Positions 51,442 to 63,477 are shown, numbered from the stretch's first letter. The stretch is 64,000 nucleotides of DNA from a bacterium 1xD42-67 (GCA_003612335.1 RAYO01000005.1:124001-188000); one strand, 5' to 3'. Program-made: numbers and translations. The notes: generated from the letters alone by a model not told the origin.

Positions 51442-52854
51442 ATGATGACCGTACATACCTTTACCGCCCTGGGGCAGTACCTGGCGGCGGACGTAAACAG
51501 CGGGGCGGTCCATGTACTGGACGAGCTGACCTACGACCTGCTCCGCAGGGCAGGGGAGGGCCCACTGGGGGAGGAGCTCCCTCAGGAGTTGGCGGACCAG
51601 CTGTCCCGATATGACCGGGCCAGTCTGGAGGAGGGCTGGCAGGAGCTGCTGGAGCTGCAGAAGGCCGGCCTGCTCTTCACCACCGACGATTACCTGGACC
51701 CAGAGGCCGCCATGGCCCTGCCCAAAGCGGCGGTGGTGAAGGCCCTGTGTCTCCACGTGTCCCACGACTGCAACCTGCGCTGTAGATACTGCTTCGCCTC
51801 CACTGGTGACTTCGGCACCGGCCACCGGACGACCATGGATCTCGAGACCGCCAAGAAGGCCATCGACTGGGTGGTGGCCAAGTCGGGCAAGCGGCGCAAC
51901 ATCGAGATCGATTTCTTCGGCGGTGAGCCGTTGATGGCCTTAGACACGGTGAAGCAGACGGTGAGATACGCCCGGTCGTTGGAAGAGGAGCACGACAAGG
52001 TCTTCCGTTTTACGATCACTACCAATGGGATCCTTCTGGACGACGAGACCATCGACTACATCAACCAAGAGATGTCCAATGTGGTGCTCTCTCTGGACGG
52101 CCGGCAGGAGGTCAATGACAAGATGCGGCCCACCGCTAACGGCAAGGGGAGCTACGACATCATCGTCCCCAAATTCCAAAAGCTGGTGGCCGGACGGGGC
52201 ACCAAAGACTACTATGTCCGGGGCACCTTTACCCGAAACGATTTGGATTTTGCTCAGGACGTGCTCCACATGGGGGATCTGGGATTCCGGCATGTGTCAG
52301 TGGAGCCCTGCAGCGGTCCCTCAGACGACCCCTATGCCATACGCCCAGAGGATCTGAGCAGGGTGGAGGAGGAGTATGAGATGCTGGCCCGGGCTCTGAT
52401 GGAGCGGAACGATATCAACTTTTTCCACTTCAATGTGGATCTCTCTCAAGGGCCCTGCGTCATCAAGCGGCTGCGCGGCTGCGGCGCCGGCTGCGAGTAT
52501 GTGGCCATCACCCCCGATGGGGACATCTACCCCTGCCACCAGTTCGTGGGGAAAGAGGACTACCGTATGGGCAGCGTCCACGACGGCTCCTTCGATATGG
52601 AGATCTCTGGACAGTTCGCTCGTCAGAACATCTATACCCGTCCCGCCTGTCGGGAGTGCTGGGCCCGTTTCTATTGCAGTGGAGGCTGCTCCGCTTCCAA
52701 CCTGCTCGTCCATGGCGACATAACGAAATCTAACGAGACGGCATGCAGTATGGAGCGCAAACGTCTGGAGTGCGCCATCGCGCTCAATGCCATCGCCGCA
52801 GGGATGGGCCAGCAGCTATATACAGGATGTAGTAATACAGGATGTGATCTTTGA
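51442..52854 (+). CDS. scfB: SCIFF maturase, radical SAM SPASM enzyme
   Basis: 470 residues. An N-terminal RiPP-recognition-like region (about 1-90: TFTALGQYLAADVNSGAVHVLDELTYDLL) leads to the radical SAM barrel with CNLRCRYC (Cys110, 114, 117). The C-terminal SPASM domain binds further clusters: CGAGCEYVAITPDGDIYPCHQ, ACRECWARFYCSGGC and ETACSMERKRLEC. This is the thioether-forming enzyme for ScfA. The locus is split: scfA is 1.6 kb upstream beyond a terminator and three accessory genes. AGGATAGGAG lies before the ATG pair. Confidence 0.96.
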   Translation: MMTVHTFTALGQYLAADVNSGAVHVLDELTYDLLRRAGEGPLGEELPQELADQLSRYDRASLEEGWQELLELQKAGLLFTTDDYLDPEAAMALPKAAVVKALCLHVSHDCNLRCRYCFASTGDFGTGHRTTMDLETAKKAIDWVVAKSGKRRNIEIDFFGGEPLMALDTVKQTVRYARSLEEEHDKVFRFTITTNGILLDDETIDYINQEMSNVVLSLDGRQEVNDKMRPTANGKGSYDIIVPKFQKLVAGRGTKDYYVRGTFTRNDLDFAQDVLHMGDLGFRHVSVEPCSGPSDDPYAIRPEDLSRVEEEYEMLARALMERNDINFFHFNVDLSQGPCVIKRLRGCGAGCEYVAITPDGDIYPCHQFVGKEDYRMGSVHDGSFDMEISGQFARQNIYTRPACRECWARFYCSGGCSASNLLVHGDITKSNETACSMERKRLECAIALNAIAAGMGQQLYTGCSNTGCDL

Positions 52855-52872
52855 CCTCCGGGGTGTCCCAAT

Positions 52873-52913
52873 GATATCTGAGGCCCAGAGGAAAGGGCCT
52901 CAGATATCCCTTT
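52873..52913 (+). terminator. Terminator after scfB
   Basis: Perfect 14-bp stem GATATCTGAGGCCC / GGGCCTCAGATATC around AGAGGAAA, then CCTTT. The rest of the 308-base gap to spoIIM holds a duplicated TTTACATAA (52959-52980 region) and no other feature I can support. Confidence 0.85.
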
Positions 52914-53162
52914 GGAAGAGGTGCGGATCCTAGTGTGAGCCATCTGCTCCCGATAGTTTACATAATTCGGTTTACATAAAGTTATGATAGAAACGACGAA
53001 ATTGGAGAATATCAGAAAAAAGCCTTGCGAAAAAGGACATATGACGCTATAGTAAGAGGTACGGAAGATCCAGGCCGTTTTTTCACTGTCTGGTATGGAA
53101 GATGGTCAAGTCTGCGTCTATTTTTTCTGCCGGCCTCATAGACTGACACCGAGGTGACTTCT

Positions 53163-53783
53163 ATGGGGAAACGGATCGGGAAAAAATGGGACTTGCCATC
53201 GGAACAGAACGGTGCTTTGGCAGTGTTGGGCATCGCGTTCCTGTTGGGCGGCGGTGCCGGATGTCTTTTTGCCGCCCTGTCCAGCGGAGCGGGTGCCCAG
53301 GAGCTGGGCGAATATCTGATCGACTACCTGTCTCTGGCAGGTGAAGCGGGTCTGTCTCGGGATCTTTGGGCGCTGATCTGGGGCCATCTGAAATATCTTT
53401 TGGTCGCTCTGCTGCTGAGCTTGACTGCCCTGGGCGTGGTGGGACTGCCGATCCTCTTCGGGGCGCGGGGGTTCTTCCTCTCTTTTTCAGTGGCCTGCTT
53501 CTGCCGCGTGTTCGGGGGGCGCGGGCTGTTCCCCGCATCCATCCTCTTTGGACTGTCTGCTCTCCTCTGGGCGGCGGCCCTGTTCCTGATCGGGGTGACT
53601 GGCCTCCTCTCCTCGTGGAAGCTGCTGCGCAGGTCCCTGGGGGAGAGCAGAGAGGGGATATCCCTGGATGGAGCATACTGGTGCAGGACTGGCCTGTGTG
53701 TGGGGCTGGGGATCGCCGCAGGGCTCCTGGAGCACTGGGTGGTCCCAGTGCTGCTCCGGGCGGCAGCCCGTGTCGTGTTGTGA
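53163..53783 (+). CDS. spoIIM: Stage II sporulation protein M
   Basis: 206-residue membrane protein with about five helices and the SpoIIM pattern (GHLKYLLVALLLSLTALGVVGLPILFGARGFFLSFSVACFCRVFG). With SpoIID and SpoIIP it drives peptidoglycan remodelling in engulfment. ATG 53163 fits GAGGTG six bases upstream; GTG 53154 is the alternative. The following xerD is the neighbour seen in Bacillus too (spoIIM-fur-xerD), supporting the call. Confidence 0.85.
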   Translation: MGKRIGKKWDLPSEQNGALAVLGIAFLLGGGAGCLFAALSSGAGAQELGEYLIDYLSLAGEAGLSRDLWALIWGHLKYLLVALLLSLTALGVVGLPILFGARGFFLSFSVACFCRVFGGRGLFPASILFGLSALLWAAALFLIGVTGLLSSWKLLRRSLGESREGISLDGAYWCRTGLCVGLGIAAGLLEHWVVPVLLRAAARVVL

Positions 53784-53785
53784 GA

Positions 53786-54688
53786 ATGTTATTAGGAGTG
53801 GAGGAAGTGTCCAGATTGCTGACGGTCTATGAAGAGTTTTTAAAAACTGAAAAACGGGCCTCGGCCAATACGGTCAGTTCCTACCTTCGGGACGTCCACC
53901 AGTTCTCCGCGGCCATGGACGGCAAAGGCGTAGAACTGGTCCAGGTGTTGGACCGGGACGTGGAGGAGTATGCCAACTCTCTGATCAAACGGGGGAAGTC
54001 CCCCGCTACAGTGACCCGGTCGATGGCCTCTATCAAGTCCTTCTATGCCTGCCTGATGGAAAAGGGGTATGTGGACCAGAACCCAGCCAAAGGGGTGTCT
54101 CCCGCCAAAGTAGAGCGCAAACTGCCCCAGGTGCTCACCGGCAGAGAGGTGGAGCTGTTCCTGGAACAGCCGGAATGCACCGACCTGAAGGGCTACCGGG
54201 ACCGGGCCATGCTGGAGCTGCTCTACGCCACTGGGATACGGGTCAGCGAACTGATCGCCCTGGATGTGGACGACCTGAACCTGCCCGGCGGCGTACTGCG
54301 GTGCGTCAGCAAGGGCAGAGAGCGGGTCATCCCATTATATCCGGTCGCGATCCGCGCGCTGGGGGAATACATACAGTCCGTGCGGCCGCAACTGGTGGAT
54401 TCTATGGAGGAGACCGCCCTGTTCGTCAACATGAATGGGGAGCGGATGAGCCGTCAGGGCTTTTGGAAGCTGATCAAATATTATCAGGAGAAGGCGGGGA
54501 TCCAGAAGGATATCACTCCCCACACGCTTCGTCACTCCTTCGCCGCTCACCTGCTGGAAAACGGCGCCGATCTGCGCTCCATCCAGGAGATGCTGGGCCA
54601 CGCGGACATCTCCTCTACCCAGATCTACTCCAAACTCATCAACCAGAAGATCAAGGACGTCTACAAGAAGGCCCACCCCAGAGCCTAG
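53786..54688 (+). CDS. xerD: Tyrosine recombinase XerD/C
   Basis: 300 residues; resolves chromosome dimers at dif. An N-terminal SAM-like core-binding domain (about 11-100) is followed by the catalytic domain with Arg152, Lys176, His246, Arg249, His272 and Tyr281, the full active site, in ATGIRVSEL, HTLRHSFAAHLL and LGHADISSTQIYSK. ATG 53786 has no clear ribosome site. TTG 53816, about 11 bases after GGAGG and giving MLTVYEEFLKTEKRAS, is a strong alternative. No att-like or integrase context is present, so this is the housekeeping enzyme. Confidence 0.93.
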   Translation: MLLGVEEVSRLLTVYEEFLKTEKRASANTVSSYLRDVHQFSAAMDGKGVELVQVLDRDVEEYANSLIKRGKSPATVTRSMASIKSFYACLMEKGYVDQNPAKGVSPAKVERKLPQVLTGREVELFLEQPECTDLKGYRDRAMLELLYATGIRVSELIALDVDDLNLPGGVLRCVSKGRERVIPLYPVAIRALGEYIQSVRPQLVDSMEETALFVNMNGERMSRQGFWKLIKYYQEKAGIQKDITPHTLRHSFAAHLLENGADLRSIQEMLGHADISSTQIYSKLINQKIKDVYKKAHPRA

Positions 54689-54700
54689 AGGATCCAGCCT

Positions 54701-55024
54701 ATGTCAGTCGAGATATACGATGTGTCTGGAGGTGATGCGCCAAGTGAGATCATGGTCCCTGTCGCCTCCGAAAAAATGTTTGAATCGGTCTGGACAGTCG
54801 CCTTACGGCAGTTGGGCATCGATAGACTGGGAAATGGAGTTTGGCTGCATCGGGATGAGCTGGATCTGCTTTTGGCCGATCTTCGAAGGGTGGAGGAATG
54901 GGTCAAATATCATTGTACGATCGAGACCGCGGACAATATCATTTGGCATATCGATCATATTTTGAAGGAGCTCCCTCGACAGTGGGGGGAGCATCCAGAT
55001 ACACCACGACTGTGGATGGGATAG
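54701..55024 (+). CDS. Hypothetical protein, 107 residues
   Basis: Acidic, helical in the second half (LHRDELDLLLADLRRVEEWVKYHC). Not recognised. It starts 12 bases after xerD. Together with the next gene it forms a small accessory patch before murD. Confidence 0.55.
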   Translation: MSVEIYDVSGGDAPSEIMVPVASEKMFESVWTVALRQLGIDRLGNGVWLHRDELDLLLADLRRVEEWVKYHCTIETADNIIWHIDHILKELPRQWGEHPDTPRLWMG

Positions 55025-55040
55025 GCGTGTGACATGAGGT

Positions 55041-55625
55041 ATGGATCTGATCGGTGAAAAAGTCGACCGGCAGAATTATTTTTCTGTTGGCTACGATAAC
55101 ATAAGTAAAAGCTATATTTTAGAGCAAATAATAACGTATGTGGGGTGTTTTTCACGCTATTTCAAAATCAGCAAGGAACAGTATGAGTGGTTTGAAAGTC
55201 ATAGAGATCACTTGACCGCTTTATCCGACGACTTCTTTACTCAAAATATTCGTCACCCCCAATTTTTCTTCTCAGAATATCCCATAGAGAATACGGACGA
55301 GCAAAATAAACTGCTGTCTGTTTATGAAAAGAGTATCCTTACCCAAAACACCCCTTTGGTATTGAAAAATAAGATACTGGATCTACAACGAGAGATCGAT
55401 AAAGCTGAGCGGCTTGTAAACACACAAAGGGCTATGGATCTGAATCAATGCCGAATCCGGCTTGAAGTGATGCTTCAAAGGCTGTCGGATGGGTCGTTGT
55501 CCGGTTGGGGTGAAGACCTTACCGGAGTGATCAGAAAGATCAAAAGCCTGTCGGCAACCACAGGTTTGTGTCATTCAGCTGCGGAACTTGAGAAATTTTA
55601 CCATCATGTATGGTATAAAGAGTGA
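55041..55625 (+). CDS. Hypothetical protein, low GC, probably acquired
   Basis: 194 residues, clearly AT-richer than the window average, with many Asn, Ile, Lys and Phe codons. N-terminal YFSVGYDNISKSYILEQIITYVGCFSRYF is followed by a helical ILDLQREIDKAERLVNTQRAMDLNQCRIRLEVMLQRL coiled-coil segment. No family recognised. The base composition and the AT-rich non-coding DNA after it suggest horizontal transfer. Confidence 0.62.
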   Translation: MDLIGEKVDRQNYFSVGYDNISKSYILEQIITYVGCFSRYFKISKEQYEWFESHRDHLTALSDDFFTQNIRHPQFFFSEYPIENTDEQNKLLSVYEKSILTQNTPLVLKNKILDLQREIDKAERLVNTQRAMDLNQCRIRLEVMLQRLSDGSLSGWGEDLTGVIRKIKSLSATTGLCHSAAELEKFYHHVWYKE

Positions 55626-55644
55626 TGTTTAGAAGAAAAACGTT

Positions 55645-55682
55645 GACCGTTTGCTTAATAAAACAGCAGGCGGTCTTTTTTA
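55645..55682 (+). terminator. Terminator after the low-GC gene
   Basis: GACCGTTTGC / GCAGGCGGTC stem (two G-T pairs) with an AT-rich loop, then TTTTTTAT. Confidence 0.75.
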
Positions 55683-55931
55683 TCACCCCTTTTACCTTTT
55701 CTGTTGATGGAGGTTCGATTTTTTAATTTTCCGTCAAAATAACTATGCGGGCAGCCATTGTTGTTCAATGACTGCCTGATAAATCGGGTTTCGTTCATTT
55801 AGATCTGCCATTCTAATTATGATATATCTGTGAGCGTTACACAAGTTGCGACTTGGTGAAAATGCCGGAAGTATCGGCCATCAACACGAAAGGTAAAAGG
55901 GACTTTTTATTGGATAGGCTGCGGGTCATGA
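55683..55931. other. AT-rich non-coding stretch
   Basis: About 250 bases without a credible gene. An imperfect inverted repeat GGCAGCCATTG / CAATGACTGCC lies around TTGTT at about 55750-55777. No tRNA, phage attachment core or insertion-sequence end was recognised. It may be a remnant of the acquired segment that includes the preceding gene. Confidence 0.5.
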
Positions 55932-55963
55932 TTGAATTATCCGGATGGATATGGTAATATAAT
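55932..55963 (+). promoter_or_regulatory. Probable promoter of murD
   Basis: TTGAAT (55932-55937) with TAATAT 17 bases on (55955-55960); an overlapping TATAAT at 55958-55963 has a longer spacer. About 35 bases before the murD start. Confidence 0.6.
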
Positions 55964-55997
55964 GGATGGCAAGAAAATCATGGAAGGAGGACATCCT

Positions 55998-57401
55998 ATG
56001 TCCACCATATCTGGATATTTTGAGTCTCTTCGGGGAAAGTCCGTCGCCGTCATCGGCATGGGGGTGAGCAACACGCCTCTGATCCGCATGCTGCTGCGGG
56101 CGGAGCTGAAGGTCACTGTCTGTGACAAGTCCTCCCGAGAGCGGGTGGAGGAGCAGGCTGCGGAACTGGAGAGCCTGGGGGCCAGGCTGGAGCTGGGCCC
56201 CGACTATCTGGCCAAGATCCACAAGTTCGACGTCATCTTCCGCACGCCCGGTCTCAGTCCCAACACATCGGAACTGCAAAAGGCGGTGGAGAGAGGCAGC
56301 GTCCTCACCTCTGAGATGGAACTGTTCTTCCAATCGTGCCCCTGTAAGATCATCGGTGTGACGGGGAGCGACGGGAAGACCACTACTACCACCCTGATCA
56401 GCGAGTTCCTGAAGGAGGCGGGACACAACGTCTACCTGGGGGGCAATATCGGCCGGCCGCTGCTCCCGGATGTGGCAGGCATGGTCCCTGAAGATATCGT
56501 GGTAGTGGAGCTGTCTTCATTCCAGCTCATGACCATGGACCGCAGTCCGGATATCGCGGTATTCACCAATCTGTCTCCCAACCACCTGGATTATCATCAC
56601 ACCATGGAGGAGTACACCGCTGCCAAACTGAATATCTTCCTCCACCAAAGCAGGACAGGGCGGGCGGTCTTCAACTACGACAACGACATCACCCGGGAAC
56701 TGTCTCAACAGGCCAAGGGCGAGGTGGTCTGCTTCAGCCGCCAAATCTCTCTGGAAGAGAAAGGGGTCTATCTGGGTCCCAACTATCCAAACGGGCAGGC
56801 GATCTGGCTGTCCAACCAACAGGGCCGCCGTCTGGTCCTTCCTTTGACCGATATCCAGATCCCCGGCGTCCACAACATCGAGAACTATATGGCCGCTATC
56901 GCGGCGGTGGACGGGATCGTCCCTGACAAATGCGTCCAGGCAGTGGCCCAGCGCTTCACTGGGGTGGAGCACCGAATCGAACTGGTGCGGGAGCTGGACG
57001 GAGTGAGGTATTACAACGATTCCATCGGGACCAGTCCCACCAGGACCATGGCCTGTCTGGATTCCTTCGACCAAAAGCTGATCCTCATCGCCGGCGGATA
57101 TGACAAGGGAGTCCCTTTTACACGCCTTGGAGCTGAGGTAGTCGCAAAGGTCAAAGTCCTCATCCTCACCGGCGACACTGCTCCCACCATCCGAGACGCG
57201 GTGGAGAGCGCAGAAGGGTATGCTGACAGCGGTCTCAAGCTCATCGAGACCCAGGATCTGGCAGCCGCTGTGGCCGCCGCCCAGGCGGAGGCCGTCTCTG
57301 GCGATGTAGTGGTGCTGTCTCCTGCCTGTGCCGCGTTCGACCGGTTCAAAAACTTTATGGAACGGGGAAGAGCGTTCAAACAGCTGGTGAACGACCTCTG
57401 A
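55998..57401 (+). CDS. murD: UDP-N-acetylmuramoylalanine--D-glutamate ligase
   Basis: Adds D-Glu to UDP-MurNAc-L-Ala in peptidoglycan synthesis. 467 residues. The N-terminal nucleotide-sugar domain has VIGMGVSNTPLIRML, the ATP loop GVTGSDGKT is at 120-128, and FTNLSPNHLDYHHTMEEY, GVEHRIELV and YNDSIGTSPTRTMACL complete the Mur ligase pattern. ATG 55998 has GGAGG 8 bases upstream. No other mur genes are near, so it stands alone here rather than in a dcw cluster. Confidence 0.95.
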   Translation: MSTISGYFESLRGKSVAVIGMGVSNTPLIRMLLRAELKVTVCDKSSRERVEEQAAELESLGARLELGPDYLAKIHKFDVIFRTPGLSPNTSELQKAVERGSVLTSEMELFFQSCPCKIIGVTGSDGKTTTTTLISEFLKEAGHNVYLGGNIGRPLLPDVAGMVPEDIVVVELSSFQLMTMDRSPDIAVFTNLSPNHLDYHHTMEEYTAAKLNIFLHQSRTGRAVFNYDNDITRELSQQAKGEVVCFSRQISLEEKGVYLGPNYPNGQAIWLSNQQGRRLVLPLTDIQIPGVHNIENYMAAIAAVDGIVPDKCVQAVAQRFTGVEHRIELVRELDGVRYYNDSIGTSPTRTMACLDSFDQKLILIAGGYDKGVPFTRLGAEVVAKVKVLILTGDTAPTIRDAVESAEGYADSGLKLIETQDLAAAVAAAQAEAVSGDVVVLSPACAAFDRFKNFMERGRAFKQLVNDL

Positions 57402-57437
57402 CCCAAAATATCGATATAGATAGGATAGACAAGTGAT

Positions 57438-58691
57438 ATGACTTTACAGATAAGCGACCACGTCAGAGCCTTAGGTGCACAGGCACAGAAGGAGCTGACT
57501 GAGGAGTTCTCTCGAATCGATGCTGTTGCGGAAGAGAATACCGCCCGGATCCTGGCGGCGTTCCAATATCACCGAGTGGCAGAGGGATATTTTGCTGGAA
57601 CTACCGGCTATGGTTACGACGATCTGGGTCGGGATAAACTGGATGAGATCTACGCCGACCTCTTCGGTACGGAGTCTGCTCTGGTGCGGATCCAGTTCGT
57701 CAATGGCACCCATGCGATCGCCTGCGCCCTCTTTGGGGCGCTGAAGGCGGGGGATGTTCTGGTCTCCGCTGTGGGGGCTCCCTATGATACCCTGCTGGGG
57801 GTGGTGGGGGCAGCAGACAAGGGCCCCGGTTCCCTGAAAGACTACGGCGTGGAGTATAGACAAGTAGAGCTCCTTGACAACGAACCGGACCTGGAGGGGA
57901 TCGCCAGAGCCGCTGCCGACCCCCGAGTGAAGGCTATCCTGATCCAACGCTCCAGGGGATACTCTGCCCGGTCGTCCCTGTCTGTGGCAGAGATCGGGGA
58001 GATGTGCCGCATCATCAAGGATGCCGATCCCAACGTCGCCATCCTGGTGGACAACTGCTACGGCGAGTTCGTAGAGGCACTCGAGCCCACTCACGTGGGA
58101 GCCGATCTGGTGGTGGGCTCCCTGATCAAGAATCCTGGTGGCGGGCTGGCTCCTACAGGGGGCTACATCGCCGGACGGCGGGACCTGGTGGAAGGGGCCG
58201 CTATGCGGCTCACTGTCCCGGGGATCGGTGGGGAGTGCGGCTGTACCTTGGGACAAAATCGGCTGCTCTACCAGGGCCTGTTCCTAGCTCCCCACACGGT
58301 GGCCCAAGCATTGAAGACCGCGGTCTTCGCCGCCAAGGTGATGGAGCTGCTGGGCTATGAGACAGAACCTCGCTCTTCGGCGGTCCGTCATGACATCATC
58401 CAGATGATCCACATGAAAACGCCGGAAGCATTGCAGCGGTTCTGCAAGGGGATCCAATCCGGTGCGCCGGTGGACTCCTATGTCACCCCGGAGCCCTGGG
58501 ACATGCCGGGGTATGACTGTCAGGTCATCATGGCCGCTGGTGCTTTCATCCAGGGGGCATCCATCGAGCTGTCTGCTGACGCCCCGATGCGAGAACCATA
58601 CACTGTCTACCTCCAGGGTGGCCTGACCTTCGAGTCGGGCAAGCTGGGGGTCCTGCTGGCAGTCCAAGAGCTGCTGGGGCCCACTGGCTGA
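57438..58691 (+). CDS. Methionine gamma-lyase family (YnbB-like) PLP protein
   Basis: 417 residues of the family once called aluminium-resistance protein, common beside hfq/glnR-type genes in Firmicutes. PLP fold-type I: FVNGTHAIACALFGAL, ILVDNCYGEFVE with the Asp near the pyridine nitrogen, and the Schiff-base lysine in VGSLIKNPGGGLAPTGGYI. The reaction is not proven for this subfamily; a C-S lyase role is inferred from fold. The ribosome site is weak (AGGATAG). Confidence 0.9.
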   Translation: MTLQISDHVRALGAQAQKELTEEFSRIDAVAEENTARILAAFQYHRVAEGYFAGTTGYGYDDLGRDKLDEIYADLFGTESALVRIQFVNGTHAIACALFGALKAGDVLVSAVGAPYDTLLGVVGAADKGPGSLKDYGVEYRQVELLDNEPDLEGIARAAADPRVKAILIQRSRGYSARSSLSVAEIGEMCRIIKDADPNVAILVDNCYGEFVEALEPTHVGADLVVGSLIKNPGGGLAPTGGYIAGRRDLVEGAAMRLTVPGIGGECGCTLGQNRLLYQGLFLAPHTVAQALKTAVFAAKVMELLGYETEPRSSAVRHDIIQMIHMKTPEALQRFCKGIQSGAPVDSYVTPEPWDMPGYDCQVIMAAGAFIQGASIELSADAPMREPYTVYLQGGLTFESGKLGVLLAVQELLGPTG

Positions 58692-58734
58692 TATGTACCG
58701 TTTTGGACAGATCTGGAGCAACAGGAGGATCGCG

Positions 58735-59061
58735 ATGAAAACATTCGATGGGAACTATACGCTGCTGGATGAGATGTATCAAGATGGATACTATCCTGAC
58801 TTTCTGGTGGACAAGGTGAAGGCAGAGCTGCTGAAGGTCATCAGCCTGCTGGAGAGCGGCGCGACCGACTTAGCGGTCATCCAAGAGAAGCTGGACGAGG
58901 CGGTATGTGCCATCAATGACTTACAGGACGAATTCGACGAGAACGACAGTGAGATCGAAACGGTGGCCCGTGACTGTATCGGGGAGACGGTAGGCTACAT
59001 TTTAGAGTGGTTCGGGATCCCTATCGATATAGAGGAGGCCATCCGGGAACGGGATTGGTAA
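58735..59061 (+). CDS. DUF5713 family protein
   Basis: 108 residues. LLDEMYQDGYYPDFLVDKVKAELLKVISLLESG and the DEFDENDSEIETVARDCIGETVGYI segment match the DUF5713 pattern as I remember it: small acidic helical proteins found singly, sometimes with immunity genes. ATG 58735 follows CAGGAGG. Function unknown. Confidence 0.72.
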   Translation: MKTFDGNYTLLDEMYQDGYYPDFLVDKVKAELLKVISLLESGATDLAVIQEKLDEAVCAINDLQDEFDENDSEIETVARDCIGETVGYILEWFGIPIDIEEAIRERDW

Positions 59062-59113
59062 GCGCATAGTCCAAGCTCCCTTTGGAATATCCTGGCCCAT
59101 AGGGGGTGAGGAT

Positions 59114-59841
59114 ATGGTCATGCGGTCCTGGCGGCGGGAGCTGATTCGATGGGCACGAAGACCGGCGGCGGACCGGCGGCGGCCTGTGAGGACAGGCAGG
59201 GGCCTGGCCATCCATCCCTTCGTGCTCACTTTGGCGGTAGCGCTGTTGGTAGCTGCGTCGATCATCGCTCTGCTGGAGGCAAAGCTGCGCCCTTTGGTGG
59301 CGGAGCTGGCCGCCGCTCAAGCTCAGAACACCATGACCGCAGTCGTGGAGCGCGCTGTCACTGCTGACTTGACCGCCCGTCAGGTGAGCTACAGCGATCT
59401 CGTCACCATCCAGCGGGACGAGAAAGGGGCGATCGCTGCCCTGACCACTGACATGGCACAGATGAATCTGCTCCGAGCGGAGCTCACTGCCGCCATCCTG
59501 GAGGCGCTGGAAGGGGCAGACGTATCCGTCGTTCAGGTGCCCTTAGGCACCCTCTTCGATCTGGAGCCTCTGTGGGCTAAGGGCCCTTCTCTGAAGGCAC
59601 GCGCCATGACTGTAGGGACGGTGCGGGCAGAGTTCGACAGCCAGCTCACCTCAGCGGGGGTGAATCAGACCCTCCACCGGATCTGGCTGGAGGTATCGGT
59701 GCCCATGGATCTGCTGCTCCCCGGCGGGGAGGTGGAGACGACCCTCCACACCCGGCTGTGTGTGGCAGAGACGGTGATCGTGGGCCAGGTACCGGACACC
59801 TATCTGCAGCTGGGCAGCAATGAACGAAGGAGAGAGGACAC

Positions 59842-59854
<13 letters not shown>
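59114..59854 (+). CDS. yunB: Sporulation protein YunB
   Basis: 246 residues. A basic N-terminus, one membrane helix at about 35-58 (FVLTLAVALLVAASIIALLEAKL), then the YunB body with AVTADLTARQVSYSDLVTIQRDEKGAIAALTTDMAQMNLLRAEL and PLGTLFDLEPLWAKGPSLKAR. YunB is made in the mother cell under sigma E in Bacillus and is needed for normal sporulation; its chemistry is unknown. GGGGTGAGG precedes the start. It overlaps the VanZ gene. Confidence 0.9.
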
Positions 59855-62497
<2,643 letters not shown>

Positions 62498-62527
62498 CCT
62501 TCCAAAGAGAGAAAGGGGAGAGGGCGT

Positions 62528-63469
62528 ATGAAAAAAGGCTATCTCTATATCGCCGTGGCGGTGGTGATGTTCACCTCTTATGAGGTGGTCTTGAAGTTCA
62601 TCGCCGGACAGATCAACTCGGTCCAGCTGACTCTGTGCCGGTTCTTTATCGGCTTCCTGTTCCTGCTCCCCGTGGCCCTGAGCACACTGAAACAACGGGG
62701 GAAACGACTGGACGGCGGAAGTATGGCCTTTTTTATCCTTTTGGGACTGACAGGGATCGCGCTGAGCATGCCGATCCTTCAGATGGCGGTGAGCTACACC
62801 GGCTCCGCTGTGGCGGCGGTGCTCTTCAGCTGCAACCCGGTGTTCGTCACCTTCCTGGCCTTTTTCCTGCTCCATGAGCCCATCAAGCCCCGTCATATCG
62901 CCGCCCTGGCCCTGGAGATCCTGGGCACGGTGGTCATCATCAGCCCATGGGACACCAGACTGGACATGAAGGGGGTGTCCCTGGCCCTCCTGTCCACCTT
63001 GCTGTTCTCTCTATACGGCGTGATGGGAAAACGGAAGGTAGCCGAGTTTGGCGGAGCGGTGGTCACCTGCTTCAGCTTCCTCTTCGGGAGCCTGATCGTA
63101 CTGGCTTTCATCCTGCTCACCCATATCCCAGCAGTGGCCCAGATGTTCCAGAGTATGGGGTTGGACAGTTTTGCCGAGATCCCCATCTTCTCAGGGTACA
63201 CTCTTGAGAATCTTCCCTATGTCCTGTACGTTTCGGTGGGCGTGGCGGGAATCGGTTTCTACGCCTACTTCCTGGCTATGGAGCATCAGCCGGCCAGTGT
63301 GGTCTCCCTGGTGTACTTTTTCAAACCGGCTCTGTCTCCTGTCCTGGCTTGGCTGATCCATAAGGAAGAGATCTCCCAAAACATGCTCATCGGGATCGTA
63401 TCGATCGTCGCAGGCTCCCTGTGCGCCATCGTCCCTGGGATCCTGGAGGCAAAACGGGGAAAAATTTGA
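62528..63469 (+). CDS. EamA/DMT family transporter
   Basis: 313 residues, ten predicted helices in two EamA repeats (GYLYIAVAVVMFTSYEVVLKFIAGQINSVQLTLCRFFIGFLFLLP; second repeat from about 155; SVVSLVYFFKPALSPVLAWL near the end). The substrate is not readable. It starts 30 bases after ligA with AAAGGGGAGAGGG. Unlike the transporter at 46.9 kb it has no leader element. Confidence 0.9.
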   Translation: MKKGYLYIAVAVVMFTSYEVVLKFIAGQINSVQLTLCRFFIGFLFLLPVALSTLKQRGKRLDGGSMAFFILLGLTGIALSMPILQMAVSYTGSAVAAVLFSCNPVFVTFLAFFLLHEPIKPRHIAALALEILGTVVIISPWDTRLDMKGVSLALLSTLLFSLYGVMGKRKVAEFGGAVVTCFSFLFGSLIVLAFILLTHIPAVAQMFQSMGLDSFAEIPIFSGYTLENLPYVLYVSVGVAGIGFYAYFLAMEHQPASVVSLVYFFKPALSPVLAWLIHKEEISQNMLIGIVSIVAGSLCAIVPGILEAKRGKI

Positions 63470-63477
63470 GCAGCCCC

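Noticed and set aside
52955-52990. Sigma-E promoter for spoIIM within the TTTACATAA repeats
   Set aside because: A CATAAAGT box is present, but no -35 element lies at the required spacing; only the direct repeat itself can be stated.
53786-54688. XerD as a phage or island integrase
   Set aside because: Full-length Xer with spoIIM next to it matches the conserved housekeeping locus; no attachment-site duplication or mobile genes were seen.
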